A DNA stretch of 64,000 nucleotides from Actinomycetes bacterium (lineage in GTDB: Bacteria > Actinomycetota > Actinomycetes > Nanopelagicales > Nanopelagicaceae). The stretch spans positions 1 through 64,000 of the forward strand of contig JANYCW010000018.1 of the NCBI GenBank assembly GCA_025360085.1, read 5' to 3'. Positions 1 to 11,190 of this stretch are shown here, piece by piece (the stretch's first letter is position 1; every line of letters starts with the position of its first letter). The notes beneath the pieces are model-generated. The model was not told the origin of the DNA, ran no database searches, and worked only from the letters and a program-made list of their open reading frames with translations. The position numbers and the translations under genes were made by a program.

Positions 1-11
1 GCATTGCGCCT

Positions 12-87
12 CGGGGCGTAGCGTAGTGGCTAGCGCGCCTGCTTTGGGAGCAGGAGACCGGGAGTTCGAATCTCCCCGCCCCGACCA
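12..87 (+). tRNA. tRNA-Pro (anticodon TGG), CCA encoded
   Basis: Acceptor cggggcg (12-18) pairs with cgccccg (77-83); anticodon arm cctgc-ttTGGga-gcagg; ggTTCGAatc T-arm; A discriminator followed by CCA. Confidence 0.95.
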
Positions 88-124
88 GTTCTTTTTATAG
101 TTCATAACTAATTTAGGAGCATTT

Positions 125-1420
125 GTGAAAAGCACCGTGGAGACACTTTCACCAACACGCGTTCGACTTGATATTGAAATTGAATATAGCGAGATGGTTT
201 CGCATGTAGCCGATGCTTATAAAAAGGTCGGGACACGCGTAAATATCCCTGGATTTCGTAAAGGAAAAGTTCCTGCTTCAATGATTGATCAAAGGGTTGG
301 ACGTGGAACCGTTCTCGATGAGGCAATTAATGCAGCGCTGCCAGATTTTTATGGCAAAGCAGCTCGCGAGCATTCTGTAGCTGTTATCGGGAGACCAATC
401 GTGGATGTTAAAGAGTTTGTTGATAACGAGAAACTTTCATTTACTGTCGAAGTTGATGTTCGCCCAGAAGTTACGTTGCCAGATTTTTCAACAATTATCG
501 TCGAAGTAGATGATGTGGTTGTTGCCGATGCCGATGTTGACGAGCAGGTTGAATCTCTGCGCACTCGTTTTGGAACTCTAACTACAGTTGAGCGCGAAGT
601 TATTAAAGGTGACTTTGTGACCCTTGATATGGATGCATTCATTAACGGTGAAAGTGTTGATGGAGGACAAGCGAATGACATTTCATACGAAGTAGGTTCC
701 GATCGCATGATCGAAGGTCTAGACGATATTTTGATTGGCATGTCGGCCGGGGAAACAAAGCAGTTTGAAACCCAACTTGTTGGTCAAGCAGACGGGGAAA
801 AAGGCGAAGTTAAGGCAACGGTTAAGGCCGTGAAAGATCGCGAACTACCTCCGGTTGATGATGCTTTTGCAAAGCTTGCATCTGAATTCGATACCTTGGA
901 CGAGCTTAAAGCCGACTTCACCGTACGCCTTGGACGAGTTAAAAAGATGGAGCAAGGCGCACAAGCCCGTGATCGATTAGTCGAAAAACTCCTTGCAGAT
1001 CTTGATATTCCAGTTCCAGATAATTTAGTTGAGCTCGAAGTCACTGAGCACCTTGAGGGTGAAGGTCGTCTTGAAGATGCTGAGCACCGAGCCGAAGTTG
1101 ATGGACAAGTTCGATCATCACTTAAATCCGATTTCTTGCTCGATGCGATTGTTCAGAGTGAAAATGTTCAAGTTACTGAAATCGAACTTACTGAGTACTT
1201 GGTTCGCTCTTCACAACGATATGGAATGGCGCCTGAGAAATTTGCTGAGGAGTTACAAAAAGCTGGACAGATTTCACAGTTGGTCGCCGAAGTAACTCGA
1301 GCAAAAGCACTGGCTTCGGTCTTAGGTCGAATTACGGTCAAGGATGTATCTGGAAATGTGATCGATCTTGAGGCGTTACACCTTGCGATCGAACCTTCAG
1401 AAGTAGTCGACGAAGCTTAA
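125..1420 (+). CDS. tig: Trigger factor (ribosome-associated chaperone/PPIase), GTG start
   Basis: 431 aa; N-terminal ...VNIPGFRKGKVP signature of trigger factor; followed by clpP-clpP-clpX. Confidence 0.95.
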   Translation: MKSTVETLSPTRVRLDIEIEYSEMVSHVADAYKKVGTRVNIPGFRKGKVPASMIDQRVGRGTVLDEAINAALPDFYGKAAREHSVAVIGRPIVDVKEFVDNEKLSFTVEVDVRPEVTLPDFSTIIVEVDDVVVADADVDEQVESLRTRFGTLTTVEREVIKGDFVTLDMDAFINGESVDGGQANDISYEVGSDRMIEGLDDILIGMSAGETKQFETQLVGQADGEKGEVKATVKAVKDRELPPVDDAFAKLASEFDTLDELKADFTVRLGRVKKMEQGAQARDRLVEKLLADLDIPVPDNLVELEVTEHLEGEGRLEDAEHRAEVDGQVRSSLKSDFLLDAIVQSENVQVTEIELTEYLVRSSQRYGMAPEKFAEELQKAGQISQLVAEVTRAKALASVLGRITVKDVSGNVIDLEALHLAIEPSEVVDEA

Positions 1421-1567
1421 TTAATCTTTGAGTATCGAGCACCGGCTTTAGCCCTAAGCGAACATTGAGCGCTTTACACCTGATTTGCACCATATTGGGA
1501 AGCATTTCGAGTCCGACATTGTTAAGGTCACTACAAGGAAAAAAATTGCTAACTGGAAGGAACACCC

Positions 1568-2194
1568 GTGGATTTTCTTAAGCCAAAAACTGGCGAACTT
1601 CACGCTCGCTCATCAAGTATGGGAATGATCGGATTGGACGATCAAGTTTATAACCGCCTGCTCCGCGAACGCATCATCTTCCTTGCCGGTGAAGTTCGCG
1701 ATGATATGGCTAATGCCATCTGCGCACAGATTCTCTTGCTCGCAGCTGAGGATTCAAAAAAGGATATTTATTTATATGTTAACTCACCAGGTGGTTCGGT
1801 TACTGCCGGTATGGCGATTTACGACACCATGCAGTACGTGAAAAACGATATTGCAACCGTTGGAATGGGAATTGCCGCATCGATGGGCCAATTTTTACTA
1901 ACATCTGGCGCACCAGGAAAGAGATATGCGACTCCTAATGCACGCATCTTGATGCACCAACCACTCGGGGGTATCGGTGGCACCGCGACCGACATTCGTA
2001 TTCAAGCCGAGCAGATGGCGATAACGAAGCACACGATGGCCGAAATAAATGCCAAGCACACGGGTCAGACTCTGGAAAAAATTCTCATCGATTCAGATCG
2101 CGACAATTGGTTTAACGCCGTAGATGCTAAGGCTTATGGCTTTATCGACCACATTGCAACATCTGATGGCCAAGTATCGGGAGGAAATGCGTAA
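1568..2194 (+). CDS. clpP1: ATP-dependent Clp protease proteolytic subunit 1
   Basis: 208 aa; [31 protein letters not shown] (Ser), LMHQPLGG (His) motifs; GGAAGGA Shine-Dalgarno upstream. Confidence 0.95.
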   Translation: MDFLKPKTGELHARSSSMGMIGLDDQVYNRLLRERIIFLAGEVRDDMANAICAQILLLAAEDSKKDIYLYVNSPGGSVTAGMAIYDTMQYVKNDIATVGMGIAASMGQFLLTSGAPGKRYATPNARILMHQPLGGIGGTATDIRIQAEQMAITKHTMAEINAKHTGQTLEKILIDSDRDNWFNAVDAKAYGFIDHIATSDGQVSGGNA

Positions 2195-2820
2195 TGAATA
2201 ATTTTCAAGAAATTAGCGCTCGCTATGTTCTTCCAACCATTGAAGAAAAAACCGCTTATGGTTTTAAGCGACTTGATCCATATACCAAACTTTTTGAAGA
2301 GCGTATAATCTTTTTGGGTCAACCAATCGATGACACCGTCGCAAACGATGTCATGGCTCAGTTGTTGACGTTGGAATCTATGGATCCAGATCGCGACATC
2401 ATGATTTATATCAACTCACCAGGTGGATCATTTACGGCGTTAACTGCAATTTATGACACGATGCAGTTTGTTCGACCAGATATCAGCACCATCTGTTTGG
2501 GTCAGGCCGCCTCTGCTGCAGCGGTAATCCTTGCAGGCGGAGCAAAGGGAAAGCGATATGCCCTCGAGCACTCGCGCATATTGATCCACCAACCTTCATC
2601 AGAAGGTGGCGGACAGGCATCGGATGTTGAGATTCAAGCTAAAGAGATCGCACGCATCGCACGCTTACAAGAAGAGCTGCTTGCTCGCCACGTTGTTAAA
2701 TCTGCAAAAGAGATTGAAAAAGATATCGAACGCGACAAGATTCTGACAGCTGCAGAAGCAGTTGACTACGGAATCATTGATCAAGTATTAGCATCACGTA
2801 AGGCCAAGCCAGTTAAGTAG
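2194..2820 (+). CDS. clpP2: ATP-dependent Clp protease proteolytic subunit 2
   Basis: 208 aa; [36 protein letters not shown]; overlaps clpP1 stop. Confidence 0.95.
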   Translation: MNNFQEISARYVLPTIEEKTAYGFKRLDPYTKLFEERIIFLGQPIDDTVANDVMAQLLTLESMDPDRDIMIYINSPGGSFTALTAIYDTMQFVRPDISTICLGQAASAAAVILAGGAKGKRYALEHSRILIHQPSSEGGGQASDVEIQAKEIARIARLQEELLARHVVKSAKEIEKDIERDKILTAAEAVDYGIIDQVLASRKAKPVK

Positions 2821-2829
2821 AATCTATGC

Positions 2830-4053
2830 ATGAAACTATTTGAGGCGGGCTCCCTGTGGTCATTCAAGGGATACCGTCTCTTTTGGGTTTCTACCACAAT
2901 CTTTGTTTTAGGAGCATCGGCTTTTCCCATCGCACTTGCGGTCACCATTCTTGATGCAGGTGGCACGGCAACCTCACTTGGCTTAATCCTTGCCGCACGT
3001 GTTTTATCTGGAGTGCTCTTTGCGCCCTTTGCTGGAGTGTGGTCTGATCGGTTGCCGCGTAAGCAGGTGATGATTGTCGCCGATTTATCGCGTGCAATCA
3101 TTGTCTTTGCGATGGTCTTTGTATCAGCCCCGAAGCTTCCTCACATTTTATTAGCACTTGCCGTTTTTCTCATGGGAATTGGAGATGCATTTGGTTCGGC
3201 ATCCTCCGGCGCAATAATGCCTTCTCTCTTGCCAGATGAGAAACTACCGGCAGGAAATGTTGCTCGTGGAATCGTCGTAAAAACTGCAACGATAATTGGT
3301 CCTGGAATTGGTGGAGTGTCGGTCTTTTTAATCGGTGGCCGACTAACGTTTTTATTTACGGCAATCGCATTTGCCGCAGGAACCATATTTCTTGCCAAGA
3401 TCAAAGAAGATATGAATGCCAATAAAAAACCACAAGAGGCATTTATGACTGAATTGCGCGAAGGTCTGCGCACCGTACTTGATATTCCATGGATAGGCGC
3501 CATGATTGCAATGGCATCGGTCCAGCTAATGGTGGTGCTTGCAGCTGAGAATGTTTTGCTCCCCGTGATAACCAGACGTGAATTTGGTAGTAATACCGCC
3601 TTTGCTCTCTCTGCCGTCTCCTTTTCAGTGGGTGGAATTATCTCGGCAATTGCCTGCGTAAAACTTAAAGTCAAACATCAGGGGCAGTTTTCAGTTCTTG
3701 TCTGGTCGCTCCTTGTTATTGCCCCGCTTTCATTAGCATTTCCAATTTCTGAAAAATTTGTCGTCATTTCTTATCTCTTTGCAGGATTTTCCGTTGGACC
3801 TTGGGAGGCTTTTTGGAACTCAGCTATTCAACGTGAGGTTCCACGTGAATTACAAGGTCGCGTTTTTAGTATTGATTACATGGGCACTACTGGACTCATG
3901 CCACTCGGAATGGCGTTGGTGGGTCCGGCAGTTAGTTTCTTCGGAGAGAAGCCGCTTCTCATCGGTGCATCAGTTTTTCATGTCATCGTTTGTTTGCTGG
4001 TATTACGTGTTCCAGGAGTAAGGGACATGAAAATGCCGGTTAAGAAAACTTAA
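2830..4053 (+). CDS. MFS family transporter
   Basis: 407 aa multi-TM protein with DRLPRKQVMI loop typical of MFS. Confidence 0.85.
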   Translation: MKLFEAGSLWSFKGYRLFWVSTTIFVLGASAFPIALAVTILDAGGTATSLGLILAARVLSGVLFAPFAGVWSDRLPRKQVMIVADLSRAIIVFAMVFVSAPKLPHILLALAVFLMGIGDAFGSASSGAIMPSLLPDEKLPAGNVARGIVVKTATIIGPGIGGVSVFLIGGRLTFLFTAIAFAAGTIFLAKIKEDMNANKKPQEAFMTELREGLRTVLDIPWIGAMIAMASVQLMVVLAAENVLLPVITRREFGSNTAFALSAVSFSVGGIISAIACVKLKVKHQGQFSVLVWSLLVIAPLSLAFPISEKFVVISYLFAGFSVGPWEAFWNSAIQREVPRELQGRVFSIDYMGTTGLMPLGMALVGPAVSFFGEKPLLIGASVFHVIVCLLVLRVPGVRDMKMPVKKT

Positions 4054-4125
4054 TTATTCTTAAGGCGAACATTCGCATGCGTAAAAACCCGCACATAGTT
4101 AGCCACGAGAATCTAAACTTAACCC

Positions 4126-5412
4126 ATGACAAGAATCGGCGAAACTAGCGACCTGCTAAAGTGTTCGTTCTGTGGTAAAACTCAGAAACAGGTCAAGAAA
4201 CTAATTGCCGGTCCCGGCGTATACATCTGTGACGAATGCATTGAACTGTGTAATGAAATAATTGTTGAAGAGTTATCCGAGGCAACGTCCCTGGGTTTAG
4301 CCGAACTCCCAAAACCGCAAGAAATATTTGAATTCTTAGATCAATATGTCATTGGACAAAATAGAGCCAAAAAATCACTTTCGGTCGCCGTTTACAACCA
4401 CTACAAACGTATTCAAGGTGGCAATCACAATGACTCTATTGAATTAGCAAAGTCGAATATTTTGCTGCTTGGTCCAACCGGTTGCGGCAAGACATTAATG
4501 GCCCAGACATTGGCACGGATGCTCAATGTTCCATTCGCTATTGCCGATGCGACTGCACTCACTGAGGCGGGCTATGTTGGCGAAGACGTCGAAAATATCT
4601 TGCTCAAACTTTTACAGGCCGCAGATTATGATGTTAAAAAAGCCGAAACCGGAATTATCTATATTGATGAGATTGACAAAGTTGCACGTAAATCTGAAAA
4701 TCCATCTATTACCCGAGATGTTTCGGGTGAGGGTGTTCAGCAAGCACTTCTTAAAATACTCGAAGGCACGGTTGCATCTGTGCCGCCGCAAGGTGGGCGT
4801 AAACATCCTCACCAAGAGTTCATTCAAATCGATACGACAAATGTCTTGTTCATTGTCGGTGGAGCGTTCTCTGGGTTAGAAAAGATTATTGAATCTCGCA
4901 GCGGTAAAGCCGGCGTCGGCTTTCACGCGACGTTACAAAACCCTTCAGATAAAAATCGTAAAGATATCTTTGCCGATGTCATGCCCGAAGATCTATTGAA
5001 ATTTGGAATGATTCCTGAGTTCATCGGAAGGCTTCCCATCCTGACAAGTGTTGAGAACTTAGATAAGTCAGCGCTAATGCAGATTCTTACCGAACCAAAG
5101 AATGCACTCGTGAAGCAGTACCAGCGCCTCTTTGAGTTAGATAACGTCGAACTTGAGTTTTCAACGGATGCCCTTGATGCGATTGCTGATTTGGCGTTAA
5201 TCCGTGGCACCGGTGCCCGGGGCCTTCGTGCGATTCTGGAGTCCGTACTTCTGACTGTGATGTATGACGTACCTAGCCGTAGTGAAATATCAAAGGTCTT
5301 GATTACTAAAGATTGCATTGAAAACGGCGCCGAGCCAGAGTTCATCCTCCATACGGGCGATATTCCAAAGCGCTCTAAGGTCTCAAAGGGTCAAGAGGAG
5401 AAGAGCGCATAA
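4126..5412 (+). CDS. clpX: ATP-dependent Clp protease ATP-binding subunit ClpX
   Basis: 428 aa; N-terminal CSFCGK...CDEC zinc finger, Walker [21 protein letters not shown], sensor motifs. Confidence 0.97.
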   Translation: MTRIGETSDLLKCSFCGKTQKQVKKLIAGPGVYICDECIELCNEIIVEELSEATSLGLAELPKPQEIFEFLDQYVIGQNRAKKSLSVAVYNHYKRIQGGNHNDSIELAKSNILLLGPTGCGKTLMAQTLARMLNVPFAIADATALTEAGYVGEDVENILLKLLQAADYDVKKAETGIIYIDEIDKVARKSENPSITRDVSGEGVQQALLKILEGTVASVPPQGGRKHPHQEFIQIDTTNVLFIVGGAFSGLEKIIESRSGKAGVGFHATLQNPSDKNRKDIFADVMPEDLLKFGMIPEFIGRLPILTSVENLDKSALMQILTEPKNALVKQYQRLFELDNVELEFSTDALDAIADLALIRGTGARGLRAILESVLLTVMYDVPSRSEISKVLITKDCIENGAEPEFILHTGDIPKRSKVSKGQEEKSA

Positions 5413-5427
5413 TCTAGACTGCTCCTT

Positions 5428-8004
5428 ATGTCCGGCGAACTCACACCTAGTTTTTCTCCTGCAGATATTGAAGCACCGCTTTATAAAAAATGGGTTGCTG
5501 CCGGATATTTCAAGGCGGATGCATCTTCTACGAAGCCGGCCTTCACCATCGTTATTCCGCCGCCTAATGTCACTGGGTCATTACATATTGGCCATGCACT
5601 AGACCACACTTTGCAAGACACGCTGGTGCGCATGAAGCGCATGAAAGGTTTTGAAGCGCTGTGGTTGCCAGGAATGGATCACGCTGGAATTGCAACGCAA
5701 AACGTCGTTGAAAAACAGTTGGCGGCAGATGGTCTGACTAGACACGATATGGGCCGCGAAGCTTTCATTAAAAAAGTGTGGGAGTGGAAGTCAGAGTCTG
5801 GTGGCGCGATTTTAGATCAGATGCGCCGATTGGGCGATAGCGTTGATTGGTCACGCGAGGCGTTCACCATGGATGCTGGCCTCTCAACTGCCGTGTTGAC
5901 TATTTTTAAGAAACTTTATGATCAAGGGCTCATCTATCGCGCCGAACGCATCATTAACTGGTGTCCGCGATGTTTAACAGCTTTGTCTGATATCGAAGTT
6001 GATCATCAAGAAGATGCAGGAGAATTTGTCCAGGTTCGATACGGAGATGGTGACGTGCAAATCACTGTTGCTACAACTCGTGCCGAAACAATGCTTGGTG
6101 ATGGCGCAGTAGCAGTTCACCCTGACGACGTTCGATATAAAGATTTAGTTGGAAAATTAGTTTTGCTTCCACTTGCAAATCGATATATCCCAATTATTGC
6201 CGACGAATTAGTTGATCCAGAATTTGGAACTGGCGCAGTTAAAGTTACCGCAGCCCATGATCCAAATGACTTCGAGATGGCAGTGCGCCATAACATTCCA
6301 TTTGTCGTGATTATGAATGAGCACGGCGTTATGGAGGGCTCAGATACTCGCTTTGATGGGATGGATCGCTTTGTTGCCCGTACGGCAGTCGTCGAGGCAT
6401 TACGCGCCGAAGGCCGAATTATGGATGAAAAGCGTCCGTATATTCACGCTGTGGGCCACTGTTCGCGCTGTGAAACGACGATCGAACCACGTTTATCGAA
6501 GCAATGGTTTGTAAAGGTGGCACCTCTTGCAAAGGCGGCAGGGGAGGCGGTTAGAGATGGGCGCGTCAGAATAGAGCCCGAAGAGTTAGCGCCGCGTTAT
6601 TTTGACTGGATTGACACCATGCATGACTGGTGTATCTCTCGTCAATTGTGGTGGGGACATCGCATTCCAGTTTGGTATGGACCAAACGATGAAGTTGTCG
6701 TTGTCGGTCCGGGCGAACGTGCACCCGAGGGCTTTATTCAAGATCCCGATGTACTAGATACGTGGTTTTCATCTGCCCTTTGGCCATTTTCAACGTTAGG
6801 TTGGCCGGTTCAAAGCGATGATTTAAAGAAGTTTTATCCGACATCGGTATTAGTAACTGGATATGACATTTTGTTCTTCTGGGTGGCGCGCATGATGATG
6901 TTTGGCTTATTTGCAATGGATGGCGTGCAGCCATTTCACACAATTGCACTTCATGGCCTGGTGCGCGACCAATACGGCAAAAAAATGTCCAAATCCAAGG
7001 GCAACACCGTTGATCCCATTGAGTTCATGGATACATACGGCGCCGATGCGCTGCGCTTTACTCTGGCGCGTGGGGCGAACCCGGGTAAAGATCAAGCGCT
7101 AGCCCAAGATTGGATTGGGGGATCTCGCAACTTCGCAACCAAACTATGGAATGCCACTCGATTTGCAATGATGAACGGTGCGACCACCAAAGGTGATCTT
7201 CCCGCACTGGATTCGCTCAACGCAATTGATAGATGGATTCTAAGTCGACTCTCACAACTCATTTCTGAGGTCGATGTGCTGCTTGAATCATTCGAGTTCG
7301 CTCGAGCATGTGAACTCATCTATCACTTCGCTTGGGATGACCTGTGTGATTGGTATCTCGAGCTTTCAAAAGAAAGTTTGGCTTCGGGGAAATCCACCGA
7401 TACTAAGCGCGTTTTAGGATTTGTTTTAGACCAGCTGTTCCGTCTATTACATCCAGTGATGCCCTTCATCACTGAAACTATGTGGATTGCGCTAACCGAG
7501 AATGAAAGTTTGGTTATCGCGGATTGGCCAGTTTCAAATACCGAGCACATAGATAAGAAAGCTGAAAAATTAGTTACGGAACTTCAAGAGATTATTACGC
7601 AAGTACGAAGGTTTCGAAATGACCAAGGGATTAAAACCTCGCAGAAAATTCCTGCGCGCTTTATCGCACCAGATTATATTCATGATTATGTCGGCGCAAT
7701 GGCGTTTGTATTACGTCTCGAGCTTGGTGAAATCACGCCGAGTGCCCACTGTGAAATTGCACGTGTGAAAGTAGAGTTTGATTTAACACACTCGATTGAC
7801 GTAATGGCCGAGCGTGCTCGACTTGAAAAGGATTTAAGCACGGCTAAAAAAGATAAGCAAACCGCAGAAATAAAGCTGGCTAATGCTGGATTTATGGCGA
7901 ATGCACCTGAGGCAGTTGTTATTGAAATTCGTGAACGTTTGGCTAAGACAAGCGCAGAAATTGACCGCATTAATGCTCAATTAGATAATTTGACGCGCAT
8001 ATGA
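5428..8004 (+). CDS. valS: Valyl-tRNA synthetase
   Basis: 858 aa; PPPNVTGSLHIGHA (HIGH), KMSKSKGN (KMSKS), C-terminal coiled coil. Confidence 0.97.
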   Translation: MSGELTPSFSPADIEAPLYKKWVAAGYFKADASSTKPAFTIVIPPPNVTGSLHIGHALDHTLQDTLVRMKRMKGFEALWLPGMDHAGIATQNVVEKQLAADGLTRHDMGREAFIKKVWEWKSESGGAILDQMRRLGDSVDWSREAFTMDAGLSTAVLTIFKKLYDQGLIYRAERIINWCPRCLTALSDIEVDHQEDAGEFVQVRYGDGDVQITVATTRAETMLGDGAVAVHPDDVRYKDLVGKLVLLPLANRYIPIIADELVDPEFGTGAVKVTAAHDPNDFEMAVRHNIPFVVIMNEHGVMEGSDTRFDGMDRFVARTAVVEALRAEGRIMDEKRPYIHAVGHCSRCETTIEPRLSKQWFVKVAPLAKAAGEAVRDGRVRIEPEELAPRYFDWIDTMHDWCISRQLWWGHRIPVWYGPNDEVVVVGPGERAPEGFIQDPDVLDTWFSSALWPFSTLGWPVQSDDLKKFYPTSVLVTGYDILFFWVARMMMFGLFAMDGVQPFHTIALHGLVRDQYGKKMSKSKGNTVDPIEFMDTYGADALRFTLARGANPGKDQALAQDWIGGSRNFATKLWNATRFAMMNGATTKGDLPALDSLNAIDRWILSRLSQLISEVDVLLESFEFARACELIYHFAWDDLCDWYLELSKESLASGKSTDTKRVLGFVLDQLFRLLHPVMPFITETMWIALTENESLVIADWPVSNTEHIDKKAEKLVTELQEIITQVRRFRNDQGIKTSQKIPARFIAPDYIHDYVGAMAFVLRLELGEITPSAHCEIARVKVEFDLTHSIDVMAERARLEKDLSTAKKDKQTAEIKLANAGFMANAPEAVVIEIRERLAKTSAEIDRINAQLDNLTRI

Positions 8005-9347
8005 GTATCTCACTGGAAGATCAAGAACGCTTAGATGCAATCGAAACCGCTTTACTTGCCCGCTGGCCGGAAACGCGCATCGCACCTTCGACTCTGCGAA
8101 TCGCGGCTTTAGTCGATATTTTGGGTTCGCCTCAGTTGACGTATCCAACGATTCACGTCGGTGGTACCAACGGTAAGACCACGACATCACGGATGATTGA
8201 CGCATTATTATTTGCACACGGTCTGCGGACTGGCCGCTTCACCAGCCCTCACCTTGAGACCTTCCGTGAGCGAATTGCAATAAACGGTCAACCAATCGAA
8301 GCTAAAGATTTAATCTTTGCCTACAACGATATTGCCGCCTATTTTGATTTAATTGATTCAAAATTCGAGCACCCAATATCGTTTTTTGAAGCTGTAACTG
8401 CCCTTGGTTTTGCAGCCTTTGCCGAACACCCCGTGGACGTTGCTGTCATTGAAGTAGGTATGGGCGGGGAATGGGACGCCACGAATGTTATCCATGCCGA
8501 CGTCTCGGTCATCATGCCGATTGGCTTTGATCATATGGAGTATTTGGGTTACACACTTCATGACATCGCAGCGACAAAAGCGGGAATTATAAAAGAGGGT
8601 GGCTTTATCGTTTTGGCACAGCAGGAGCCCGAGGCTGCTAAAGAATTAATTCGAAAGGCCGCCGAAGTTGGTGCCGATGTTGTTCGCGAAGGCATCGAGT
8701 TCTCAGTTGAATCTCGCTCAGTCGCCGTTGGCGGACAATTAATTACAATCGTGGGATTGCATGATACTTATCCAGATATCTTCTTGCCCCTACATGGAAA
8801 ACATCAAGGCGCTAACGCAGCAGCGGCCCTTGTTGCAGTGGAGGCGTTTTTTGGAGACCAACCACTAGATATTGAGGCAGTGCGTGCCGGATTCGCCGCC
8901 GTTACATCCCCTGGCCGTTGCGAAATTGTCCACCGAGATCCAACCATTATTTTAGATGCCGCCCATAATCCGCACGGCGCAAAAGCATTGACCGAGACGT
9001 TGACTAATGAGTTTAACTTTGATGAAATCGTGGCCGTTGTTGGCATTTTTGCTGACAAAGATGCAGTTGGAATTTTGATGGAGTTAGAACCCGTTGTAGA
9101 TCATGTAATCGTTACACAAAGTTCTTCGGAGCGTGCGATGCCATCGAAAGAGCTCGAGAAAATTGCTTCAACAATATTTGGTACGGATCGAGTTTTTGAA
9201 GTTACTAATTTAAAAAGCGCATTAGATCGCGCAATCACTAATGCGCGTCGCCCATTGAGTGACGAGAGTGTTGGCATCATCGTGACAGGTTCAGTCGTAA
9301 CAGTCGGTGAGGCTCGAAGTTACTTACGAAAGAAGTTTGCCCAATGA
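8001..9347 (+). CDS. folC: Bifunctional folylpolyglutamate synthase/dihydrofolate synthase
   Basis: 448 aa; HVGGTNGKTTTSRM P-loop, DAAHNPHGAKAL; actinobacterial valS-folC-DUF4233-ndk order. Confidence 0.93.
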   Translation: MSISLEDQERLDAIETALLARWPETRIAPSTLRIAALVDILGSPQLTYPTIHVGGTNGKTTTSRMIDALLFAHGLRTGRFTSPHLETFRERIAINGQPIEAKDLIFAYNDIAAYFDLIDSKFEHPISFFEAVTALGFAAFAEHPVDVAVIEVGMGGEWDATNVIHADVSVIMPIGFDHMEYLGYTLHDIAATKAGIIKEGGFIVLAQQEPEAAKELIRKAAEVGADVVREGIEFSVESRSVAVGGQLITIVGLHDTYPDIFLPLHGKHQGANAAAALVAVEAFFGDQPLDIEAVRAGFAAVTSPGRCEIVHRDPTIILDAAHNPHGAKALTETLTNEFNFDEIVAVVGIFADKDAVGILMELEPVVDHVIVTQSSSERAMPSKELEKIASTIFGTDRVFEVTNLKSALDRAITNARRPLSDESVGIIVTGSVVTVGEARSYLRKKFAQ

Positions 9348-9682
9348 GAGTTTTAGGTGCCTGCGTTCTAGTCATGGAATCACTTACATTGGGTTTTGCA
9401 ATTCTTTTAGCAATTAAAGATGGATTAACGGTTGCAACAATTTATGGCTCAATAATTTCCCTGCTTCTTTTTTTATGTGCAGGCCTTCTCAAGCGGCCTT
9501 CAGGTTTCTATGTGGGCTCGCTCCTTCAGTTTTTTATGATTGCTTTTTCCTTCTTCGTTCCATCCTTTTTCTTCATGGGGTTGGGTTTTGCTGGGCTTTG
9601 GGTAGCAGCCATCGTCATCGGCAGAAAGGGCGAGGCCACTCGGGCCCAGCTCATGGCACAGGCCAAGGCAAAGGACGATTAG
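9344..9682 (+). CDS. DUF4233 family small membrane protein
   Basis: 112 aa, hydrophobic, between folC and ndk as in many actinobacteria. Confidence 0.8.
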   Translation: MRVLGACVLVMESLTLGFAILLAIKDGLTVATIYGSIISLLLFLCAGLLKRPSGFYVGSLLQFFMIAFSFFVPSFFFMGLGFAGLWVAAIVIGRKGEATRAQLMAQAKAKDD

Positions 9683-9691
9683 ACTACCCAC

Positions 9692-10108
9692 GTGAATACT
9701 GAGAAAACGCTCATCCTGGTCAAACCAGATGGCGTGCGGCGTGGCTTGATAGGCGAGGTTATTTCTCGAATTGAAGCCAAAGGCTATAACATCGATGCGA
9801 TTCGCATGTTGAAGGCCGATCGCACATTGTTAGAACAACATTACGCCGAACATATTGGTAAAGGTTTTTATGAAGCTTTAGTTGAGTTCATGATGTCAGG
9901 GCCAATCGTTGCAATCGTTGCCTCAGGCAATCGAGTCATCGAAGGTTTCCGTTCTCTTTCTGGAGTAACCGATCCAACGCTTGCCGCTCCCGGAACTATT
10001 CGAGGCGATCTAGCTCGAGATCAAGGCACTAAAGTGGTACAAAATATTGTGCACGGTTCCGATTCACCAGAATCAGCCGCGCGCGAGATTCACATTTTCT
10101 TCCCCTAA
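9692..10108 (+). CDS. ndk: Nucleoside diphosphate kinase (GTG start)
   Basis: 138 aa; [23 protein letters not shown] and [12 protein letters not shown] active-site His motif. Confidence 0.97.
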   Translation: MNTEKTLILVKPDGVRRGLIGEVISRIEAKGYNIDAIRMLKADRTLLEQHYAEHIGKGFYEALVEFMMSGPIVAIVASGNRVIEGFRSLSGVTDPTLAAPGTIRGDLARDQGTKVVQNIVHGSDSPESAAREIHIFFP

Positions 10109-10139
10109 TAACCAAGAAATAATCAAGGAGTACAAAAGT

Positions 10140-11177
10140 ATGGGCTCACAAAATAGGATGTCATTTATCGGCCGCGATATGGCCGTTGACCTCGGAACCG
10201 CAAATACTCTCGTTTATGTGCGTGGACGTGGAATTGTTCTCAATGAGCCTTCGGTCGTCGCGGTAAATCAGGATACGGGTGGAATTTTAGCTGTGGGCCT
10301 GGAAGCCAAAAAGATGATTGGACGCACTCCAGGTAACATCGTTGCAATCCGTCCCCTGAAGGATGGCGTCATCGCAGATTTTGAAACGACCGAGCGCATG
10401 TTGCGCTATTTTATTCAAAAAGTTCATCGCCGCCGTTATCTGGCTAAGCCTCGCATCGTAGTTTGTGTTCCTTCGGGCATCACAGGTGTCGAACAACGTG
10501 CAGTAAAAGATGCAGCGTATGCAGCTGGTGCGCGCAAGGTCTATATCATTGAAGAGCCGATGGCTGCGGCAATTGGTGCAGGGCTTCCCATTCATGAACC
10601 AACTGGCAATATGGTTGTTGATATTGGTGGAGGCACAACGGAAGTTGCGGTTATTTCGCTCGGAGGAATTGTTTGTTCGCTTTCAATACGTGTCGGCGGT
10701 GACGAGCTTGATCAGTCGATTATTAACTGGGTTAAGCGTGAATACTCACTACTTTTGGGCGAACGAACAGCCGAAGAGATAAAAATGGCGATTGGGTCGG
10801 CATGTCAATTAGCTGGTGAAAACGATGCTGAAATAAGAGGTCGTGACTTAGCAACAGGCCTTCCAAAGACCATTGTTGTCTCTGCTGCAGAAATTCGCAA
10901 AGCAATTGAAGAGCCTGTTAATGCGATTGTGAACGCAGTAAAGAGTACGCTCGATAAAACTCCTCCAGAGTTAGCATCGGATCTTATGGATCGTGGAATC
11001 GTGTTAACTGGTGGCGGCGCACTGTTAAAGGGTCTTGATGAGCGGTTGCGCAGAGAAACTGGAATGCCTATTCATGTTGCCGAGCGTCCACTAGATGCCG
11101 TAGTTGAAGGCTCCGGTAAATGCATTGAAGAGTTTGAAGCCTTAGAGAAGGTTTTAATCTCTGAACCACGTCGTTAA
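10140..11177 (+). CDS. mreB: Rod shape-determining protein MreB
   Basis: Actin-like: [33 protein letters not shown] track starts at 10047 but [19 protein letters not shown] at 10140 after an AAGGAG site is the likely start. Confidence 0.95.
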   Translation: MGSQNRMSFIGRDMAVDLGTANTLVYVRGRGIVLNEPSVVAVNQDTGGILAVGLEAKKMIGRTPGNIVAIRPLKDGVIADFETTERMLRYFIQKVHRRRYLAKPRIVVCVPSGITGVEQRAVKDAAYAAGARKVYIIEEPMAAAIGAGLPIHEPTGNMVVDIGGGTTEVAVISLGGIVCSLSIRVGGDELDQSIINWVKREYSLLLGERTAEEIKMAIGSACQLAGENDAEIRGRDLATGLPKTIVVSAAEIRKAIEEPVNAIVNAVKSTLDKTPPELASDLMDRGIVLTGGGALLKGLDERLRRETGMPIHVAERPLDAVVEGSGKCIEEFEALEKVLISEPRR

Positions 11178-11190
11178 AGGCGATTAAAGA

